Source of the DNA: Metaphire vulgaris
Lineage: Eukaryota; Annelida; Clitellata; Crassiclitellata; Megascolecidae
Direction: 5' to 3'
Length of the DNA: 64,000 nucleotides
Assembly (NCBI GenBank): GCA_018105865.1
Contig: CM030832.1
Coordinates: 12,730,419-12,794,418, forward strand
Both the position numbers and the translations under genes were made by a program. This document shows positions 55,301-63,782 of this stretch, one piece after another; within the stretch, counting starts at the first letter, position 1; each line of letters begins with the position of its first letter. A model generated the notes under the pieces. The model had not been told where the DNA came from, did not search any database, and worked only from the letters and a program-made list of their open reading frames with translations.

Positions 55301-58300
55301 CTGGTGTTTCAATTCTTTTTGATTCAAAGTCTGCCTCTTCTTCAGAAAATCCTAAAATTAGTGGCGAGTCGAACAAGGATCAAAATGAATTTGGTTCAAA
55401 TATATTCAGGCTTCTATGATCCAAATTTTTTAAAGGTATTGTCAAGTGGATGATGTATTTCTATTTTTAACGACTCAGGGTCTTTACACATATTAATAAA
55501 CTATCATACACAATTACACATGCATTAACAATTACCTGTTTTCTTTGAAGGTTTGTCGTCGTATGCATGACTTGCACTTGCATTACTTGAAGATTTGGCC
55601 AAAGCACGCGAAGCAAAGAAAGCCTTAATGCTGCCGACATTCTGAGTCTGAGAAACTGGCTCAGCTACAAGCAAAACATCAAGATATTCCTCAGCTCTTG
55701 GAAAAATGAAGAACTGTATAAATAATAGTGAATTTCTATAGCACCAGCTATAATACTCTAAAGGTATCATCAATCAATGGTATTCCAAATCCATCTGCAA
55801 AAGACCAGGCCACTCCAGAGTTCAGTCAGAGTGGGAAATTATCAAAAATTACACCAAGGTTGTGGACAGGCTGACTTTGACTAAATAAAGTGTCATCAAA
55901 TTCAATTGAATTTATGTCATGAAATTTACCAAGATAACATGGGTTTCAATGAGGAGAAATTCAGATTTTGAAGCGCTTAGGGCAAGTCTATTATTGCACA
56001 ACCAAGACTGAACTTTTTGCAAACAATCAGAAAAGTTATCCAATGAAGATGAAAAGGTCTTGTCTTCATCATCAGCACAGAAATGGTAGTCTATAGAGAT
56101 ATATGAAAGAAACAATCCAAATGGCATCGTATTTGAAGTAAAAATGAGAGGGCCAAGAACAGATTGTTGCAGAAAACCAAAACCTATCTTAGCTGAATTT
56201 CACTTAACACAAATTAGGTCAGGTCAGGTCTTCTTCCTTTGGCTGGGTCCAGCTATTGACTTCTCCATGATATCTCTCCAAAGTTCTTTGTCCTTTGCTA
56301 TTTCTGTTGTTCAATTCTGTGGTTTTAACACTACAGATGTAAACGTTAACACTAGACAAGTAACTGTAAAAACAGTCTATCTCCATATGTTCATAGAATG
56401 GAGTGTAAGCTTACCTGAGGAGTAAGAGGATAACTCAACAGTAGTCTTCTCAACATCATAGTTTTTCTCTTTCAGTTTCAGTTCCAAAACCTAAATAGAG
56501 ACAGAGAAAATTTAACTTGCGAATTCATATGCTATGTCAAAAAAGTTACCAATATAATTCATTTCTGAGAATAGAACACTCAAAAACATATAATAAAATG
56601 TCACAGAACTTCAAAAAGAAGAAAGACATTTGGCGCAATTTTATAAAGTCAAAGATATTCTCAGGTTATTCAGATAACACAGCGTTAATAAGTCCAAATA
56701 AAATAACCATAAGCACAAGTAAGTTAAGATAAATAAATTACAACATAAATATAATAAGACATTGCAAATATCAAAATAAATGTGAAATTTTATATAAAAA
56801 CAAATCACTACCTCCTTTGAAACAGAAGGAAACATTTCTCCCAACAACGAGATTCGTCTCTGAATGACGTAAGGATCCAAAATTTTTCCATTTTGCAATT
56901 CTCTCTTTGCTTCGGTTTTCTGTATGTCATTATAGTGGTCATCTTCACATCGAGCCTTTTTTGCCCCGGAAAATCTGGGAGATGTCTGCAGAATAGCATA
57001 ATTACGTTTTCTGGAATTTCCTGAAAAATCAATGACATGAAAATATAAAAAAATCAACAGTTCTATAAAATGTTAATCATTTGACTGATGAGCAAGGGTT
57101 CAGCTGTGCTGTGGGTGGGCTGTGGTCTGACAAGTGAGCATACAACCACTAGATGAAACAAATGCCGGGAAACCAATTCTTACTTATATAGGGATATCTA
57201 GAATACACTAGTGGCAAACTGAGTGAATAGGTGATATTTAGCAGGAACAAATCGATAAATAAAAAGGTAAATTATTGTATTCTATTGTTTTTTTAGCTAC
57301 ATTTGAAGAGTTTTGTGCACTTGTGAAATACAAATAACTTTATGTGGATGAATGCCAGAATGTTTTGTAGCATTTAGCAAGATTCCTATGCAACCATTTA
57401 TGATAGTTTGTATAAGATGCTGGTCCTGACAAAGGTAACGTTAGTGATATCAAAGAATCAGAACCCAAAAGTGATGATGATGTCAGGTATAAATTGGCAA
57501 GTAATGCCAGTTTCAGTAATACAGGTGACACTGACACAGAATATCAAGCCATGAGAAAGACATCCATCTAGACAGTTGGTCAACAAACTTCAGTTCTTTA
57601 GGGCAAACAATGAAATAACTTGACTTCGCATAGAGCCGGTTGAAGAACTTGTGAATCACTTCACATGCATAAAACTTCTTGGACTAGATGTTACACAAGT
57701 CATTTTACTCCTTCCAGGTGGTCATAATATTGTAGATCCAAGATCTCATTGAGTATGTGCCGGAAAATGTCAGTTCTGCTCTTTTGGATCATACAAACAA
57801 CTTGGAAAGAAGAAAGAAACTGTACATATGTCCAAAATAAATGAACAGACTGTTCTGTCAGATGTTGGGATGAATATCACCCAATGTAAACATCGTATGA
57901 GCATATGTATCAATTGCATTTGCTGTCATTAATCAAAACACTGTGCATAACTGATGCTAAATGTAGTAATGCCTACAAATGACATTTTTCAGTAAATAAT
58001 GTTGACAGTGAAAGAGTTAATACTAGAGCTGTAAATGCAGTGTCATTTTTCTAACGGTGTTAATCGCATGATTTTATAATCGTGGGTTAATCGCGGTTTT
58101 AACACACATGTTGTATCTCATCGGTCATGCAGGACTAAGCACTCGCAGTTTCATAATTCATTTTACTTAAACGTAAAAGTATTCAAATTAAGCAAGAATA
58201 CAACCAATTTCACGTTATATGCAATCTAGCTGGTTGACATTTGTTGGCAACAGGAATACCCACAGAACTGACACAGACATTTCGCAGTCACAATCACAAT

Positions 58301-59840
58301 ACTCTAGTAACTGGCTAATAAGTCAAGATTACGAAGAATAAAAGTATAAAACTTCACAAAATGAAAGCATTACTGTTGGTTTTATCTAAAAATTAAATTT
58401 ACTAGTTCCAGACAGTCAACAAAATAACGTCAGCAAGAGCATTATTTATTTTAAAGTCGAGATTTAGAGTCATGTGGCATGTTGCAAATCGAAAAGTAAG
58501 TATTCATTCGCCGAACGATAATGTAAATGCTCAGACGTCTTTTGTCTAATGCTGTAAACTTCTTTATCAATGCAATTTTACAGCAGTGTTCATTCAACAG
58601 CCAAACCAATTTTGCAATTTTTAATTAATTGACAATTTGATCATTCTACTATTGATAAAACTAACTTTAATACTAAAATCACTCAAATGTTTTCTTATCA
58701 TTGACTTGGTTCTTATATTAAATAACCAGTTATTCAATTTAAATTAAGTTACCAGTTATTCAAATATAATCAGATAAATCAGGGGTTAATCCATTTCAGC
58801 AGAGTCTAATCAAGTCTTGATTGTGCGAAACTATCACTTTGACTAAATGGATTTATGACACGTTCTAAATTGGCGCTGATGCAAGCCGAAATTAATTTTC
58901 CAATAACGAAGCAAGTCGCATTATTTTACAAAAATTCATGCTCAAGGCCATGCAAATTATTAGTACTCTACTAACCTGGGCTAATTAAGCAGCTTTTCTG
59001 TGCAATGACACGATCAATTGCAGTTTCAATGTTACCATCAACGAATACTAATGCTTCCTCAAGTCTATCACGAGACACATCAGGAAACATGTCCTGCAGA
59101 TTACGAAGATTTGACTGAAACTCCCTATCATTTGCGGATAAAAAAGACCTGAAAAAATATATAAAAAATGAACTCTAGTCATTTTGTGAAAAAACTAGTT
59201 AACATACATGTATACACGTATCAAATTGGAGAATTAAAGCATGTATTTAAATGATGATGTAAAAATGGCAAAAGATCCAACAGCATCAGGCACTTTACAA
59301 CAGTTCCTTACTTAGAACCAGAACTGCTTTTGCCACCATTAATCATTCTCTCTTTTGATAACCACGGAGAAGATCCATAAAAAGCAGCAAAAGAAGATTT
59401 TTCAGGCTTTGCTTTTGGTTCTTCCTCTTCTGAATCAGATAGAATTATGGCCTGTTTATCTCTTGCAAGTGTACGCTTGGAAGAAAACACTGGACTCTGG
59501 GAATCATTGGGCGATTGAGGTTGTTTTGTTTTGTATGGTTCTGAAATAAAAGAAATCGACTGATACATTAGCACATTCATTTTCATTACATTTAACATGC
59601 CATTACCACAAGCATTTTCAATGAAATTGCATGAATTTTTAAATGAAATGGTTAGTCATAGCAACTGATAAAATTTAAGCATAATTCACATAGAATAACA
59701 GCACCAGCAAGAAAAGTAGTTGAGAATAACTTCTAACCAAACTCCTGTGTTGAATCGGAAGACTGACTGTTTTGCGATGAGAATTTTTCATCTTCTTTCT
59801 TCTGAAATCGATATTTCATCAAACTATTCAAGCTGGACAT
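43258..59840 (-). CDS. SMARCAD1: SMARCAD1/Fun30-type chromatin remodeller (whole gene, 22 coding exons)
   Basis: SNF2-family DNA translocase, nuclear; in animals and yeast it remodels nucleosomes at replication forks and during DNA end resection. The 22 exons total 3000 nt with every phase matching: 999 residues (human 1026). In order: N-end [19 protein letters not shown] like the human start; SIM-like [10 protein letters not shown] (66-75); CUE1 (about 125-163) and CUE2 (about 218-262); a SUMO-interaction-like [12 protein letters not shown]; a helix-hairpin-helix-like [20 protein letters not shown] (about 358-375); Walker A DEMGLGKT (483-490); DEGH (590-593), the Fun30-type DExH box; TGTPLQNN; helicase C with [12 protein letters not shown] (898-909) and [11 protein letters not shown] (928-938). 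All catalytic motifs are intact. Intron 17 has a GC donor. Introns hold a piggyBac-like element, hAT, SINE and LINE pieces. A 5' non-coding exon probably lies upstream (acceptor-like ctattgcag at 59868-59859). Confidence 0.93.
43584..43881. mobile_element. 298-bp hAT (Charlie-type) MITE
   Basis: Ends CAGTTGTTCTCAAACTG and GTGTGAGAACCTCTG match the Charlie-type consensus CAGnGGTTCTCAAA. Flanks ATATAGAC / ATATAAAC match 7 of 8. In the last SMARCAD1 intron. Confidence 0.8.
44034..44140 (-). CDS. SMARCAD1: SMARCAD1 coding exon 21
   Basis: Acceptor acttttcag; [20 protein letters not shown] then [15 protein letters not shown]; 107 nt, donor AAAG|GTTAAC, phase 1. Confidence 0.92.
44521..46052. mobile_element. 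piggyBac-like non-autonomous element with internal tandem repeats
   Basis: TTAA on both sides (44517-44520 and 46053-46056); ends CCCGTT and AACGGG. Inside are three copies of a roughly 0.38-kb unit (TTCAAAATTTTTGCA at 44850, 45232 and 45606), then four 15-bp ACATGTAACATAAGT units and a 29-bp palindrome (45941-45969). No transposase. In SMARCAD1 intron 20. Confidence 0.65.
44818..45870. repeat. Three tandem copies of a ~380-bp unit
   Basis: Period 382 and 374 bp measured on the shared word TTCAAAATTTTTGCA. Copies 2 and 3 are nearly identical; copy 1 is more diverged. ORFs here (45222-45863) are shadows of the repeat. Confidence 0.85.
46230..46412 (-). CDS. SMARCAD1: SMARCAD1 coding exon 20 (motifs V and VI)
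   Basis: Acceptor ctttcacag; [40 protein letters not shown] and [11 protein letters not shown]. The arginine fingers of motif VI are present. 183 nt, donor TGCAG|GTTGGC, phase 2. Confidence 0.93.
47250..47368 (-). CDS. SMARCAD1: SMARCAD1 coding exon 19
   Basis: Acceptor ctgctcag; [20 protein letters not shown] and [11 protein letters not shown]; 119 nt, donor GAGCG|GTTAGT, phase 2. Confidence 0.92.
47512..47604 (-). CDS. SMARCAD1: SMARCAD1 coding exon 18
   Basis: Acceptor cctttgtag; [20 protein letters not shown] then [11 protein letters not shown], including the DSGK word that opens the helicase C domain. 93 nt, donor AAG|GTAAGA. Confidence 0.9.
47900..47995 (-). CDS. SMARCAD1: SMARCAD1 coding exon 17
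   Basis: Acceptor cattgccag; [20 protein letters not shown] then [12 protein letters not shown]; 96 nt, ending CAG before GCAAGT, a consensus GC-AG donor. No GT donor nearby preserves the alignment. Confidence 0.9.
48115..48366 (-). CDS. SMARCAD1: SMARCAD1 coding exon 16
   Basis: Acceptor gctgtcttaag; [17 protein letters not shown] through [20 protein letters not shown] to KLMLQ, the SNF2 C-terminal linker with the QLRK.ANH word. 252 nt, donor CAG|GTATAC, phase 0. Confidence 0.92.
48472..48747 (+). mobile_element. tRNA-derived SINE, 11-bp TSD
   Basis: A box TTAGCGGAGTGGTAACA and B box GGTTCAAGTCCC in the head; body shared with 24801-25086 (reverse complement), including GAAACCGGAGATCAGC. 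Flanked by ATTTATTATAA (48461-48471, 48748-48758). In a SMARCAD1 intron, opposite to the gene. Confidence 0.88.
48970..49083 (-). CDS. SMARCAD1: SMARCAD1 coding exon 15
   Basis: Acceptor gtcttcag; [20 protein letters not shown] then [18 protein letters not shown], the conserved KPF.LRR.K segment. 114 nt, donor GAG|GTATGA, phase 0. Confidence 0.9.
49302..49350. repeat. (TAC)n microsatellite
   Basis: About 16 TAC units; poly-Leu/Val ORFs are artefacts. Confidence 0.95.
49681..49812 (-). CDS. SMARCAD1: SMARCAD1 coding exon 14 (motif III)
   Basis: Acceptor ttgtgacag; [20 protein letters not shown] then [11 protein letters not shown]; 132 nt; donor GGT|GTAAGA, phase 0. Confidence 0.93.
50007..50142 (-). 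CDS. SMARCAD1: SMARCAD1 coding exon 13 (DEGH box)
   Basis: Acceptor atatgaag; [20 protein letters not shown] then [19 protein letters not shown]. The DEGH form of motif II is characteristic of the SMARCAD1/Fun30 branch. Donor CAG|GTAATG, phase 0. Confidence 0.93.
50257..50395 (-). CDS. SMARCAD1: SMARCAD1 coding exon 12
   Basis: Acceptor attttcttag; (D)[20 protein letters not shown] then NQEERREIR to FNVVVTT. 139 nt, donor CTAC|GTGGGT, phase 2. Confidence 0.92.
50793..50892 (-). CDS. SMARCAD1: SMARCAD1 coding exon 11 (Walker A)
   Basis: Acceptor tatgtgcag; [20 protein letters not shown] and [11 protein letters not shown]. The Walker A motif is split exactly at DEM|GLGKT. 100 nt, donor ATTG|GTCTGT. 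Confidence 0.92.
51440..51530 (-). CDS. SMARCAD1: SMARCAD1 coding exon 10 (start of ATPase core)
   Basis: [20 protein letters not shown] then [10 protein letters not shown]. Acceptor at atgcttag gives the same QP..YQ spacing as the human protein. An alternative acceptor 33 nt upstream (exon from 51563) is also in phase and would add 11 residues. Donor ATG|GTGAGC, phase 0. Confidence 0.85.
51825..52051 (-). CDS. SMARCAD1: SMARCAD1 coding exon 9
   Basis: Acceptor ttttttatag; 227 nt, helical region [20 protein letters not shown] through [19 protein letters not shown]. Donor TCTGA|GTATGA, phase 2. Confidence 0.88.
52430..53045 (-). pseudogene. L2/CR1-like LINE 3' part
   Basis: Minus-strand frame reads [20 protein letters not shown] then [26 protein letters not shown]; the 3' UTR and TTGTATTGCACC tail follow. 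Same family as 40-755. In a SMARCAD1 intron, same orientation as the gene. Confidence 0.75.
53376..53519 (-). CDS. SMARCAD1: SMARCAD1 coding exon 8
   Basis: Acceptor ccatatag; 144 nt. [20 protein letters not shown] then [16 protein letters not shown], the conserved hairpin-like segment before the ATPase. Donor TTG|GTAAGT, phase 0. Confidence 0.9.
54350..54423 (-). CDS. SMARCAD1: SMARCAD1 coding exon 7
   Basis: Acceptor ctattttag; [20 protein letters not shown] then DSNQ, a second SIM-like acidic motif. 74 nt, donor CAG|GTATGG, phase 0. Confidence 0.82.
54790..55440 (+). pseudogene. L2-like LINE RT fragment
   Basis: Plus-strand frames: [27 protein letters not shown] (54840-54910), and further on [17 protein letters not shown] (55205-55265). 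These correspond to the RT middle and C-terminal regions. Stops and gaps present. Confidence 0.65.
55536..55664 (-). CDS. SMARCAD1: SMARCAD1 coding exon 6
   Basis: Acceptor cttgtag; 129 nt. Linker with [16 protein letters not shown] (PIP-box-like) and Ser/Ala-rich sequence; donor ACAG|GTAATT, phase 1. Confidence 0.82.
55690..56170 (-). pseudogene. L2-like LINE RT fragment
   Basis: Minus-strand frame: [20 protein letters not shown] (YADD-type catalytic site written CADD) and [20 protein letters not shown] then EFLLI (56090-55945); the 3' portion matches the repeats at 41050-41460 and 63783-64000. Confidence 0.72.
56415..56490 (-). CDS. SMARCAD1: SMARCAD1 coding exon 5 (end of CUE2)
   Basis: Acceptor tctatttag; [20 protein letters not shown] then SSYSS; the N-YDVEKTT word is the CUE dileucine-side helix. 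76 nt, donor TCAG|GTAAGC, phase 1. Confidence 0.87.
56812..57020 (-). CDS. SMARCAD1: SMARCAD1 coding exon 4 (start of CUE2)
   Basis: Acceptor tttttcag; 209 nt. A basic SRKRNYAIL and AKKAR (nuclear-localisation-like), then [16 protein letters not shown], the first half of the second CUE domain. Donor GAG|GTAGTG, phase 0. Confidence 0.88.
57077..58016 (+). pseudogene. Possible piggyBac-type remnant
   Basis: TTAA at 57073-57076 and 58017-58020; the right end GTGAAAGAGTTAA looks piggyBac-like. Plus-strand pieces resemble a transposase: [16 protein letters not shown] (57468-57515) and a Cys-rich end ([17 protein letters not shown], then CINCICC, 57770-57930). Both the ends and the coding pieces are weak. 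Confidence 0.3.
58976..59148 (-). CDS. SMARCAD1: SMARCAD1 coding exon 3 (CUE1)
   Basis: Acceptor tttttcag; 173 nt. Contains [20 protein letters not shown] then [16 protein letters not shown], a CUE ubiquitin-binding domain with the MFP motif. Donor CCAG|GTTAGT, phase 1. Confidence 0.9.
59312..59540 (-). CDS. SMARCAD1: SMARCAD1 coding exon 2
   Basis: Acceptor tatttcag; 229 nt. Low-complexity Ser/Pro region with [12 protein letters not shown] (SIM-like) and [12 protein letters not shown]; donor TCTAA|GTAAGG, phase 2, completing a Lys codon with exon 3. Confidence 0.88.
59738..59840 (-). CDS. SMARCAD1: SMARCAD1 coding exon 1
   Basis: ATG at 59840-59838; reads [20 protein letters not shown], then a Ser/Gln-rich stretch to QEF; donor TTTG|GTTAGA, phase 1. 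The FxFxK-like start parallels the human protein's beginning. Eighteen bases before the ATG is an acceptor-like ctattgcag. Confidence 0.85.
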
Positions 59841-59858
59841 TTTTCTCCCACAGCATAC

Positions 59859-60290
59859 CTGCAATAGAACACTTATTGATAACAATGACTTCCTCTATTT
59901 AACTCTTTGCTGTGGTAATGTAAGTTGCACTATCAATTACAAAGTCCAGTTGGCAGACTTGAATCATACCAACGGCTCCAATGTCACGCGCAGAAGCACC
60001 CCTGGAAGAAATCTCTGCCAGTCAAGCTTCAGGAAATTACTAGCCCAGTAAAAAATCTGCCAGTCAATGGTGTGAAAAATTACCAGTTCAGTCAAAAAGG
60101 CCAGCATTCGCAATATGCGACTCAGGCCAAAAAGCCAAACAAAAGTGCAAATAGTCAGCATTTCAGAAAATGGCAACTTTATCTAAGTATGAATTAGTAT
60201 TGAATATCAGATAAATAGCTGAAAATGCTTGTTTAACATAACTTTTTGTGTCCTTCCAGGCCCATTCAAGTTTATGAAGTCACAGACATT
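59859..60290. other. Region just upstream of the SMARCAD1 start codon
   Basis: Probable 5' UTR intron or promoter; no CpG-rich island and no coding exon seen. The ORF at 59925-60197 is not recognised. Confidence 0.35.
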
Positions 60291-60299
60291 ACATGAATC

Positions 60300-61130
60300 C
60301 AATAAGGATAAATGTAAAAATTACCGGTAGTAATCTGCGTCCGATGGTCAAAAATGTATTTATGAGTTCCTTCCACTTCTGTCTGTCTCTTGCTGCCTTG
60401 GTCATTTGGATGAAGTTCATTTGCATTCCTTCTCCATCTTCTTTAAAGTTTTTTTATCCATGTGTTTCTTGGTATTCCTTTTCTCCTTTTCTATTCAACA
60501 TAGTTCTTTCTTTAGTAGTCTTTCTGCCTTCATTCTTTCAACATGGCCAAACAATTTCAGTCTTTGTTTCTGTATTGATTTAAGTATCGTTTCTTTTTGC
60601 TGTCTTTCCTCAGGTCAATTCGTTTCTTATTCTTTGTCTTCTGCTTAATTCTGCTATCCCTCTTAACCAGTTTAGTTCTGCAGTCATTAATCTTTCATCT
60701 TTCATTCTTTATGGTCCAGCATTCTGCACTTTTTGCACTGCATCCAGCACTTGCTTAGTCCATCTTCTGTCAGTACTGATCCTAGGTATACGAAATTTGG
60801 TACTTGCTCTATTACTTCTTCCTTTAGTTTTAGGTTAATTTTCCCCTGCTTGTTCCCCATGACCATTGCATTAGTTTTCTGTGTATTTATTTTTAGTCCA
60901 ATTTCTTCTCAGGCCTTGCTTATTTCATTAGTTAACATTTGTAGATGATCTGCCGTTGTGGTTATCACATTTATGCCACCTGCAATCCTTAAATAATTTA
61001 TCGTTTGTCCATATATCTTAACTTCAGCATTTTCTTCTGTATTTTGTACTGCTTTTTGCATTGCCACTTCTAGTATTATGTTGAATAGTAGTGGGGGATA
61101 AACTACGTCTTTGTCTCGTTTCAATTATTG
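60300..61130 (-). pseudogene. Decayed endonuclease-RT LINE
   Basis: Minus-strand frames: PPLLFNIILEVAMQKAVQNT (61095-61040), GQTINYLRIAGG, where the catalytic YADD has decayed, then a C-terminal SIQKQRLKLFGHVERMK (about 60555). Same family as 20590-21585 and 26869-28150. Confidence 0.75.
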
Positions 61131-61152
61131 TTGTTATTAATATTATTATTAT

Positions 61153-61201
<49 letters not shown>

Positions 61202-61205
61202 GGTA
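61153..61205. repeat. (TAG)n/(TGG)n microsatellite
   Basis: Trinucleotide array; poly-Leu ORF is an artefact. Confidence 0.93.
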
Positions 61206-61834
61206 GTAATACTAATGTCATTTAAAGTGGTTTAGGAGGCTAAGTACCGGTAAGCTTGCGTGAAAACCACTGTAGTAACTTTCCACATTCAATAACCTAG
61301 TTTTCCGAGATAGCCTTTGAATCCATTTACCGTTTCAACTGTGACTCCCACTTCCTCCAAATGTTCCATTTGTCCACAACTCTTGCACTGACATTTTTTT
61401 CTTTCTTTGACCCACCCTCTGGTTAAATAATTTGCATTTGCGGCCCCTTGCGCTGCTATAGTGTGCCAATGGAAAGAATCGATCGCATGAAACATCTACT
61501 TCCCCAGTCATTATTTTGTATGTTTCCATCAAATCCCCCTCTCCCTCTTCTTACTAAAGTTGTCTATCCACAATATTGGTCTTTTCGTAGCCTAAATTGT
61601 TACATATACTACATATCAAAATTAACTCTATTAAAAACAACAACAAATAATCAAATACAATAAATAACTGCGAATAAATACTAACAATATGTTAGTAAAT
61701 GATCACCGATTCATTAATTTCTACAATAATTTGTAAAAATTTCATTAGCGGTACAGGACTTCCGATGAAAAACAAAGATTGTTAAAGAGACTCGATAGAC
61801 GAATAAGACGATAGTTCTCGGACGTGATGATGCA

Positions 61835-61890
61835 CTACAATACAATACAATACAATACAATACAATACAATACAATACAATACAATACAA
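61835..61890. repeat. (ATACA)n minisatellite
   Basis: About eleven copies of the 5-bp unit. Confidence 0.95.
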
Positions 61891-61921
61891 GGCACATAAC
61901 TGCAAATTTTTACTACCCAGG

Positions 61922-61923
61922 TA

Positions 61924-62007
<84 letters not shown>

Positions 62008-62042
62008 TGTTGCAGTAGTAGTAATAGTAGTAATAGTAGTAA

Positions 62043-62135
<93 letters not shown>

Positions 62136-62200
62136 GAGTAGTAGTATAGTAGTAGGAGTAGTAGTAGGAGTAGTAGTAGTATAGTAGGCTATTAGTAGCA
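61922..62200. repeat. (TTA)n then (GTA)n microsatellite
   Basis: ATT repeats to 61962, then about 230 bp of GTA with interruptions. A 139-residue Leu/Ile ORF across it is an artefact. Confidence 0.95.
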
Positions 62201-62464
62201 ATAATTATAGTAGAGGTGGGTCGATTAATCGAAATCGTAATCGAAATTGCGATTTTTGGAAAAATCGAAATCGAAATCGAGACGATTATTAAATAAATCG
62301 AAATAATCGATAATCGTCGAAAAAATAATCGAAATCGCGATTATTTTTCTATTATTCCCGTAAGTTATATTATACAATATTTCCGATTCAAAGAAAGATC
62401 AATTTACCGTTGATTATCAGATTTTCATTGAAAATGGATTCAACTGCGTATAAAGACAGGCACC

Positions 62465-62791
62465 TTCTTTCTGGATTTGACAGCAGCTTTCGATGCGGTG
62501 TGGCATGCGGATTTAATGTACAAACTCTCGCTCAATTTGCCACCCTGGTTCTGTCAACTTGTGGAATTACTCATCTCTGACAGACGGTTCTTAGTTCACT
62601 TGGGAGATGTCAGCTCCTGGAGACGTCAGCGAAACGGTCTAACACAGTGTTCAGTTCTAGCACCTATGTTATTCAATTTGTAGGCTTATAGGCCTACACA
62701 CGACTTACCGGATACCATAGGTAGGAAGTTTGGATACGCTGACGATATCGGTCTTGTCACCCAGGCTCGATCCTTTAAGGAGATTGAAGAC
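62465..62791 (+). pseudogene. Reverse-transcriptase fragment inside the hAT element
   Basis: Reads FLDLTAAFDAVWHADLMYKL, LLISDRRFLVHLGDVSSWRR, QRNGLTQCSVLAPMLFNL and FGYADDIGLVTQARSFKEIE (with a frame change near 62690). The YADD catalytic site is intact in this fragment. It continues after the inner MITE as LNIDTHAEDCEYCKIWR (63568-63620). Confidence 0.78.
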
Positions 62792-63558
62792 CAGGGTTAT
62801 TTCTAGGATTGTGAATTGGGGTGGGGTGTCGGGAAAATCTGGGGTGTTTATTTCTAGGATTGTAGGATTGTGAATTTGGGGGTGTCGGGAAAATCTGGGG
62901 GAGTCGAAATTTGGAAGTCTCTACCGAAAAAGGCTGACAAGCAAAAAAACCTTATAGAGACTCACAAAAAGTCTGACAAGCAAAAAAAGTCATCCGAGGA
63001 TAAAAGTTGTGGGGTGTATTTCTCCATTTGGGGCAGGCCCTTCAGAGGCTGAAGGAGGCCCAGGCCAGTTGGAATTTCGAGGCCTCTCCTAGCCTTCCCA
63101 ACAATTAAAATTTTGACAAGCGAAAAAAGGTAATCACCAATTTTGAGGACCGCAGAATACCTTCCTAGCTTTCCCAAAATCCCAAAATTGTCGACAAGCA
63201 AAAAAGGTCATCACCAATTTTGAGGACCGCAGAATACCTTCCTAGCTTTCCCAAAATCCCAAAATTGTCGACAAGCAAAAAAAGGTCATCACCAAATTGT
63301 GAGGCCCCTTCTAGTAGTAGCTATTTAGCTTTCTAGCTCTCCCAGAATTCTAGACAAGGAAACAAAGGGAGGCCCCAAATGATGGAGGCCCGGGCCGAAT
63401 GGCCCTCCTGGCCCCCCTTTGAATGGGCCTGTTTGAGGGTGTTCAGGGCTAATCAATATGCATTCTGTATGCATACCATTGTCACATTACCAAATTTTTG
63501 GGGGTGTCGACCTCAAATTGGGGTGTTGGGGGGTGTTAGGGGTGTAGAAATATCCCTG
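62792..63558. mobile_element. Inner MITE (CAGGGTTATTT family), 767 bp
   Basis: Ends CAGGGTTATTTCTAGGATT and AGAAATATCCCTG; identical flanks TTGAAGAC (62784-62791, 63559-63566). It holds five dispersed motif copies and a tandem ~82-bp duplication (63120-63295). Confidence 0.85.
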
Positions 63559-63782
63559 TTGAAGACCAACTGAACATCGATACACATGCAGAGGATTGCG
63601 AATACTGTAAAATATGGCGGGAAAGCCAGTTTCTAAAGGTACTGTGAAATAATCGAAATCGAAATCGCGATTATATAAAAAACCGTAATCGTAATCTAAA
63701 TCGTAATCGTGAAAAATAATCGAAAATAATCGTAATCGTAATCGGAAAAAATAATCGTAATCGACCCAGCTCTAAATTATAG

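Larger units (their letters stand above)
62211..63774 (+). mobile_element. Composite hAT-like element carrying an RT fragment and an inner MITE
   Basis: Ends TAGAGGTGGGTCGATTA and TAATCGTAATCGACCCAGCTCTA-type inverted termini rich in ATCGAAA/GATTACG words; identical 8-bp flanks AATTATAG (62203-62210, 63775-63782). It contains LINE RT sequence (62465-62791 continuing at 63559-63625) interrupted by the MITE 62792-63558. A truncated second copy is at 39005-40157. Confidence 0.8.

Noticed and set aside
58030..58110. TAGAGCTG...GTTAATCGC as a further composite hAT end
   Set aside because: Resembles the termini only over a few bases and no opposite end or duplication was found.
61782..62201. A 139-residue Leu/Ile-rich minus-strand ORF
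   Set aside because: Entirely a (GTA)n/(TTA)n trinucleotide array.
63113..63295. Short direct repeats as a CRISPR-like array
   Set aside because: Eukaryotic context; only two ~82-bp units inside a MITE with no spacer variation.
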